A DNA stretch of 64,000 nt, from NCBI GenBank assembly GCA_049325275.1, contig JBMOLU010000075.1, positions 1 through 64,000 of the forward strand, in the 5' to 3' direction. Source of the stretch: CAIQJJ01 sp049325275. Its GTDB lineage: Bacteria > Chloroflexota > Anaerolineae > Anaerolineales > UBA4823. A program made the translations under genes and the position numbers. Below the pieces are notes generated by a model, which was not told where the DNA came from, ran no database searches, and saw only the letters and a program-made list of their open reading frames with translations. Position 1 is the first letter of the stretch; each line of letters begins with the position of its first letter. This document shows, piece after piece, positions 60,001 through 64,000 of this stretch.

Positions 60001-62488
60001 GGCGACGGCCTCCGGCGAGACCGGGCCGGTTTCCTGGTGGGGCGGCACGGTGGGCTTCTCCACCAACTACAATATCGACTGGGACGGGCCACAGCCCGAC
60101 ATCCAGCCGGGAGACTGGGTCTACGCCAGCACCGACGACGGCCTGTCGGCCGTCTCGCGTCTGGGAACGATCCGTTCGTCGGTGAATTTGGGCACCGATC
60201 TGGTCGCCGGTACGATCGATGCCCCGTGGTATACGAGCCAGATGCCCGGCGATTGTGGCATTTGGGAGAACAACGGCGCGGGGATGAGTTTCCGCTTCAA
60301 CCCGAACGGCGGCGCCTTTAGCTGTAACTTCGCTGGCCGCTGGGACATCATTGCCGGGAATATGATCGGCGTGTCGTACACAGAGCCTGACGGCGATCAG
60401 GTGATCAGCATCGTCGACAACCCGGCGCCCTTCCTGCGCATTTGGAGCTGGATCTCGGGCGATCTGGCTTCGGGCAGCAACGCCAGCTTCAGCATCGGCT
60501 ATCGCAACGAAGGCAACCTGGCCACGCAGAACGCCATCATCTCGGCTACGCTCGAAAACGGCCTGACCTACCTGGGCGACACCTCCGGCCTGACGCTGCT
60601 CGGCGGTACCGGGGCCCCCGGCGACCCGCTGATCTGGCAGCTGGGCGCGCTGCCGCCCGACGGCCAGGATCGTTACTTCTTCCTGTTCGCTGCCGTTACG
60701 GCCAGCGCGGGCCAAAATGTTGCCCTGGTGACGCAGATCGACAACGGCAGCCCCTACGATCAGTCCGACGATCCGGGGGCAAAGCGTTACCGCCTGGTTG
60801 TGCCGGTGAACGAGAACGACACCGAACTGACCATCGGCAAGAGCACGTGGACGTGGGACCCCGTGCCGGGGACGGAGTTCGTCTATGACGTACAGGTCTG
60901 CAACAACGGCAGCACCGCCAGCGCCGACATGATCGTCACCGACACCTTGCCGCTCTCGACGACCCTGGTGGCCTGGTGGGGCCAGCAGGCAGGCTGGGAG
61001 GAAATCAGCAGCAGCGCACACGAGTTGGTCGTCTCGCGGCCCAGTGCGGTGGCGAACCAGTGCTATTCGGTGTACGTGCAGGTCGCGCTGGATGCCGGCG
61101 CTGAGGCAGGCATGCAACTGCACAACACGGCCTCCGTTTACGCCCGCAACGATATCATCCTGGACAATAACTTTGCCGAACTCTGGCACAACGTCGGCCT
61201 GCCGCACGCCAACCTGTCCGTCTACAAGAACTGGAACTGGGGTTCTCTGACACCCGGCGGCCAGATCCGTTACAACATCAATTATCAAAACAACGGGAAT
61301 CTGCCGGCATCTGGTGTACGCCTGACTGACACGCTGCCGGTAAGCACCACCTTTGTGGCCGCATACTGGTACGATGACGCCGGGCCACATGCGCTGCCGC
61401 CGGACGTCGACACCAATGGGCAGGTTGCCTGGGACGTCGGCGACTTGGGCGTCGGCCATAGCGGCAACTTCGAGATCGTCCTGGCCGTTGACGAGGACGC
61501 CATCCCGGGGACGCCGCTGACCAACACGGCCACAATTACCCGCTTGCCGGCGGAAGATCGCCTGGACGATAACACCAGCACGGTAATCGAAACGCTCTAC
61601 GATCACGGCCCCAACCTGCGGGTGAGCCAGGAAGGCAACTGGCACGGCTATGGCGAAGGCCACGACGCCTGGTTCCACCTGATCGTTGAAAACGTTGGGG
61701 ACGTGGCGGTAGACTTTGCCACGCTCACCGACACCCTGCCGGCAGGCATGGAGATCGAACCTTCACCCGGCGGCAACAATCCCGATACCGACTGGGGTTC
61801 GGTGGAAGCCTATGAACACGGTACCGACTGGTTCCGATTCACGTTCCGCGATCTGCACCCCAACTGGCGGCGCGATGTATACGTGAACACGCAGATTCCC
61901 GGCCCGGAGCCGATTGCTGCCGGGTTGGCATACACCAATCACGCCGAGTTCGAAATGCTGGCCGGTGAAAGCCTTTACGATGACAACGTTTCCGACTACG
62001 CCCTCTTCACCGGGCCGAACCTGTACGTCAGAAAATCTTTGCAATCCGGTGACGTGCAGCCGGGCGAAGTCGTCACCTACGCGCTCTTCTTCGGGAACGA
62101 CCAGGCCGGTCACACCTCGTGGTGGAACATGCAGGGCAACGTTCTGCTGACTGATACCCTGCCCGCCGGGGCCGAGTTCATCACGTCCACGCTGCGCTGG
62201 TGTGACGGTACCTTCTGGTGCTCCACCGATGTGGACGTTCAGGATGGGCAGTTACGCTGGCAGTTTGGGCCGATGAATGGTGATAACTGGAATGAAATCT
62301 ACGTGACCATCCGCCTGACCGACACGCTCACCGAAGCTGACACGGTTGTCAACCGAGTCCAGATCGGCAGCGATCAGCCGGGAAAGGACCTGGAAGTCGA
62401 TTACACCGACAACGAGGCCGTCTCCGTGCTTCCTGTCGTGTTCCCTCACTTCGATGTCTACTTGCCGTTAATCATCCGTAACCACTGA
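57026..62488 (+). CDS. Giant secreted protein with DUF11 repeats
   Basis: A 1,820-residue exported protein. Signal peptide: residues 1-30 (LLVLLAVAALAFGLVGLSL, with cleavage near ASA). The first 1,100 residues are beta-rich, with repeated carbohydrate- or Ig-like modules. Five DUF11-like repeats follow, starting near 1133, 1265, 1394, 1529 and 1664, each with a TDTLP-type motif (four exact). The C-terminus FDVYLPLIIRNH resembles the YLPLV-K/R-N ending common to secreted proteins of Chloroflexota. There is no LPXTG or clear anchor. GGAGG precedes the ATG. Confidence 0.92.
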   Translation: MKPSRLLVLLAVAALAFGLVGLSLEIAGASAETILANVARQERNAALSPANDMQGGRPFSGTGTPSTNVSKQSSHSNSAMMPGFWPDEKQPPWVKGSRTASSFASLDGVQAAPDVGAFAMRAYAPQAVLPGFTVDLAHDAVMGRIQPGDRVTVAVGTSYGAAVADATGFFWTPLWQAGGAALDLIGGETVEIAVNDVVADTVVVQAVSGGIDVLADQVGGNLSGLGDGIAVTVTLGGWGQLPAAGAAFATGTTDLSGDFSIFFDEIDLTPGELAQVDYRASAHVHVRAYLRADPWVFAVVNNNRAVGYVAPYDHVQVTAYSSYPSDVIWQAEADADLLGYYNVLGDWDAVPAGSVFEVVVNGSAVSTTVADLHDITFDAGLDSVSGTAPAGSDVLVYFYGWQDDHSVYTQTQVTANGSGAFSADLAADLLARHDVVVFVHDAAGNGTAIFGGPAYIHATVSSNGGCVTGRVDAPGQPVEVSLQTGAGIYTRTASTWPTDAGNWLLPPGLCYSIRGDDWGPLPFEVGDILHVQSPSWSGSLAIPALAWQPDTLGEQIAGEAPAGLLRVDVSRWYGEQYPDDGRASRLVVVDAGSFSADFAAFDLRDADRPVFYHYNAADGFGVEWPDQTPVHYFNVFAPWGMYGEVNTPNETVIARLYDEAGNLLASPGTVADSQEFWIGDFQGQVFAPGYWITVTGSSGWEAGFQIPDLSVAIDENADRIEGRGPQDRLFVETNWEFTRFLPSQGAAASPSFLLDAGAYGHDVQYGDFAGVFYTAPIGDRFWSSKRWPYIVAHYGYGVEDNHVWGNGADPHAALPLTVTTSGGAMLAAATVQANSVGEFDTTELPAGVVAPGNVVLVDFGGAVESMTVMAIGGVADPGTEIVTITAPPGALIHMNADGPNGWWESGWSYPDGLVVGPGGTISFDLGMDGYDIVPGTSFNVHSTQDHGHNTQYSFWLPVLHLRTNYTHDWIEGSYDGGHTLWITLTDSTGATKATASGETGPVSWWGGTVGFSTNYNIDWDGPQPDIQPGDWVYASTDDGLSAVSRLGTIRSSVNLGTDLVAGTIDAPWYTSQMPGDCGIWENNGAGMSFRFNPNGGAFSCNFAGRWDIIAGNMIGVSYTEPDGDQVISIVDNPAPFLRIWSWISGDLASGSNASFSIGYRNEGNLATQNAIISATLENGLTYLGDTSGLTLLGGTGAPGDPLIWQLGALPPDGQDRYFFLFAAVTASAGQNVALVTQIDNGSPYDQSDDPGAKRYRLVVPVNENDTELTIGKSTWTWDPVPGTEFVYDVQVCNNGSTASADMIVTDTLPLSTTLVAWWGQQAGWEEISSSAHELVVSRPSAVANQCYSVYVQVALDAGAEAGMQLHNTASVYARNDIILDNNFAELWHNVGLPHANLSVYKNWNWGSLTPGGQIRYNINYQNNGNLPASGVRLTDTLPVSTTFVAAYWYDDAGPHALPPDVDTNGQVAWDVGDLGVGHSGNFEIVLAVDEDAIPGTPLTNTATITRLPAEDRLDDNTSTVIETLYDHGPNLRVSQEGNWHGYGEGHDAWFHLIVENVGDVAVDFATLTDTLPAGMEIEPSPGGNNPDTDWGSVEAYEHGTDWFRFTFRDLHPNWRRDVYVNTQIPGPEPIAAGLAYTNHAEFEMLAGESLYDDNVSDYALFTGPNLYVRKSLQSGDVQPGEVVTYALFFGNDQAGHTSWWNMQGNVLLTDTLPAGAEFITSTLRWCDGTFWCSTDVDVQDGQLRWQFGPMNGDNWNEIYVTIRLTDTLTEADTVVNRVQIGSDQPGKDLEVDYTDNEAVSVLPVVFPHFDVYLPLIIRNH

Positions 62489-62513
62489 CCGGAAGCGCAG
62501 CTTCAATCTCTTT

Positions 62514-62546
62514 CCCCGCCCTCGAAAATGAGGGCGGGGAATTTTT
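62514..62546 (+). terminator. Intrinsic terminator after the giant surface-protein gene
   Basis: CCCCGCCCTC pairs with GAGGGCGGGG over 10 bases with a 6-base loop, followed by AATTTTTG. Confidence 0.88.
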
Positions 62547-62623
62547 GCGCCTGCGCGTAAGTTCTATCATCTCCACCGCCTGCTCGACCAACGCTGCCGT
62601 CTGTGCTAAGATTGTGCGGTAGT

Positions 62624-64000
62624 ATGCTCACGCTGCGCGATCTCTTCCCTTTTTCTGAAGTTCGCCCGCTGCTCGAGGAGCTGCTGGCACCTGCACCCGG
62701 CCTGACGATTGTCGCTGGGCTGGACACGCGCCCGGGAGACTTTTTCTTGCCCAGCGGCCGCGCTGCCATCTTCCAAACGTTGTTCGAGCAAATTCTTGCC
62801 GGGGGAAAAATCGGGCGTTGCACGATTGTCGGTGCTGACAAAGCGGCCGTGCGCATCCCGCGTAAAACGTCGCGTTACGTCAGTTTTGCCGGCGTCGAAT
62901 CGCCGCTGACGTACGAAAGCCGCGTGCGTGAAGCGATTTTGCAGCGCGTCCAGCTGCTGGTCGTCGATCGCCTGGACGAGCAGAGCATCCCCTGGGCCTT
63001 GGAGGCCGCCCGCAACGGCCTGCGCGTGCTCTCACAACTCGATACGGTGCTTTCCGGCGCAGGGGTTGTGCGTTCATTGTTGGATATGGGTGCAAAGACC
63101 AGCCAGCTTTCCGGCCTGGCATGGATTCTGGCCGTGCAGCGCATACCGGCGCTGTGCGCCAACTGCCGGTATCCGGGCAGCATTCCGGAGCCGCATCGCC
63201 GGGACAAGCCGCTGCGCGATGCACCGGAAACTCTTGCCGGCTCTTATTTTCGCGCCGGTGGCTGTGATGCCTGCCATCACACGGGGCGTGCCGGCGATGT
63301 GGGGCTGGTCGATATTTACCGGGCCGGCGGTTCGCCGGCTGTGTTGCCCAACTTGCCCAGCCTGTTTTCGCTGCAAGATAGCGTTTGGGAGTTAGCCGGC
63401 CGCGGGCGCATTCATCTGGACGATGCGTTGCATTACGAACAGGATCAGCTCCGGCGTACCTTTGCCTTGCTGGCTGCACGCGAACGCGTCTTGCGTGAGA
63501 CCGCTCTGCAAGAGCAGGCCCGGCGCGCCGAGTTACAGGCCGCCAACCGGGTGCTCGAACACCGCACCCAGGTCCTTTTTTCGCTCGAAGCGCTTAGCCA
63601 GGCCCTGATCGGCACTACCAATGTGTATGACTTGGGTGAAAAAGTCTGTCACCAGGCGGGCGAGTTGTGTGCGGCCGACCGGGCGGTGGTCTATTTCCGC
63701 CGCTCGCCTGAGCAGGCCATTCTATTAGCCTCGACCGGTTGGGAGCGTGCCACGCTGTCATCCTGGCTGGATGCCGACCAGATCTTTCCGCCCCGGATGC
63801 CCTTGCGAGCCATTCCTTTTCACCGCTGTCCGCCGGGGTTTTCGATCGACGATGAGGAGCAAAAGTCCATTCGCTCGGGGCTGGCCGTGCCGCTTGTCGC
63901 GCAGGATCAGTTGGTGGGCTTGATGATCGTCCACTCGACGCGTAAATTGCAATTCTCCCCCGGCGAGATCGCCTTGCTGCAAACCTTTGCCAACCAGGCT
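62624..64000 (+). CDS. Degenerate PilB/GspE-like domain fused to GAF (runs off the window)
   Basis: The frame opens at ATG 62624 and stays open to the last base (459 codons). Residues 20-235 resemble the C-terminal ATPase of PilB/GspE: the ALEAARNGLRVLSQLDT stretch, RSLLDMGAKTSQLSGLAWILAVQRIPALC and GGCDACHHTGRAGDVGLVDIY. The Walker A site is replaced (around GLDTRPGDFFLPSG, residues 32-45), and no Walker B Glu is seen. The zinc tetracysteine is kept (Cys178, 181, 214, 217). A coiled-coil (about 283-318) and a GAF domain (about 325-459) follow. The missing C-terminus probably holds an output domain, for example kinase or cyclase. Confidence 0.75.
   Translation, partial: MLTLRDLFPFSEVRPLLEELLAPAPGLTIVAGLDTRPGDFFLPSGRAAIFQTLFEQILAGGKIGRCTIVGADKAAVRIPRKTSRYVSFAGVESPLTYESRVREAILQRVQLLVVDRLDEQSIPWALEAARNGLRVLSQLDTVLSGAGVVRSLLDMGAKTSQLSGLAWILAVQRIPALCANCRYPGSIPEPHRRDKPLRDAPETLAGSYFRAGGCDACHHTGRAGDVGLVDIYRAGGSPAVLPNLPSLFSLQDSVWELAGRGRIHLDDALHYEQDQLRRTFALLAARERVLRETALQEQARRAELQAANRVLEHRTQVLFSLEALSQALIGTTNVYDLGEKVCHQAGELCAADRAVVYFRRSPEQAILLASTGWERATLSSWLDADQIFPPRMPLRAIPFHRCPPGFSIDDEEQKSIRSGLAVPLVAQDQLVGLMIVHSTRKLQFSPGEIALLQTFANQA

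Noticed and set aside
58469..61678. A 1,069-codon open frame on the minus strand inside the giant surface-protein gene
   Set aside because: It is a shadow of the plus-strand gene caused by GC-rich codon use. It has no ribosome site, no recognisable domain and a composition unlike real proteins here.

Overview
The window is GC-rich, densely coding bacterial DNA. It most resembles the Chloroflexota, probably Anaerolineae or a relative. This is inferred from the secreted protein ending in a YLPLIIRN-type tail, the many GAF histidine kinases, the composition of the SUF operon (with SufR-like, MIP18 and Rieske genes), the VOR/KOR-type 2-oxoacid oxidoreductase and the short CAD-type dihydroorotase. 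No rRNA, CRISPR array or insertion sequence was seen. Two tRNA genes are present.

Layout. 1-2.9 kb: the tail of a membrane protein gene, an alpha/beta hydrolase, and three accessory genes of non-ribosomal peptide or polyketide synthesis (type II thioesterase, MbtH, Sfp-type phosphopantetheinyl transferase), closed by a strong terminator. 3.1-5.6 kb (minus): a membrane-anchored parvulin foldase and rpsF-ssb-rpsR. 5.7-12.9 kb: a divergent iron-sulfur assembly locus. A SufR-like repressor and a MIP18 protein read left; sufC-sufB-sufD-unknown-sufS-sufU-Rieske read right. Between them lie two near-consensus promoters whose -35 boxes form the ends of one inverted repeat. 13.0-19.8 kb: a carbohydrate region with a DUF362 protein, an enolase-superfamily dehydratase, a YgjP metalloprotease, a Gfo/Idh/MocA oxidoreductase, a TIM-barrel isomerase and a GH27 alpha-galactosidase. 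19.9-22.3 kb (minus): ECF sigma factor, zinc-finger anti-sigma factor and a membrane protein. 22.4-27.1 kb: copper homeostasis, with a CsoR repressor and operator, a CopZ-like chaperone, the CopA ATPase, a transporter-cupredoxin fusion and a second metallochaperone. 27.2-36.5 kb: a histidine kinase, a beta-lactamase-fold hydrolase, a PPDK/PEPS regulatory protein, a C45 peptidase, two tRNA-Ala genes, an HD-GYP protein and a Lit-like membrane protein. 37.0-44.8 kb (minus): an operon of two TIM-barrel enzymes, an APS/PAPS reductase, an MFS transporter and a soluble-adenylyl-cyclase-like giant. 44.9-48.2 kb (minus): a four-subunit 2-oxoacid:ferredoxin oxidoreductase and a nitroreductase. 48.3-55.4 kb (minus): a large GAF histidine kinase and a pyrimidine group (uraA, pyrC, pyrB). 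55.4-64.0 kb: an oxidoreductase, a 1,820-residue secreted DUF11 protein, and a gene leaving the window that joins a degenerate PilB/GspE-like domain to a GAF domain.

The most unusual items are five. The uraA leader has a candidate 29-codon leader peptide running through one terminator and stopping just before a second, resembling the E. coli pyrBI attenuator. The SufR/SufC control region is symmetrical and the sufR message is probably leaderless. A PilB/GspE-like protein has lost its Walker A motif but kept its zinc tetracysteine, and is fused to GAF. A cyclase has the C1-C2-NTPase-TPR layout of animal soluble adenylyl cyclase. A 25-bp perfect terminator stem reaches back into a tRNA-Ala acceptor arm. 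All functions are read from motifs in the sequence and have not been tested.
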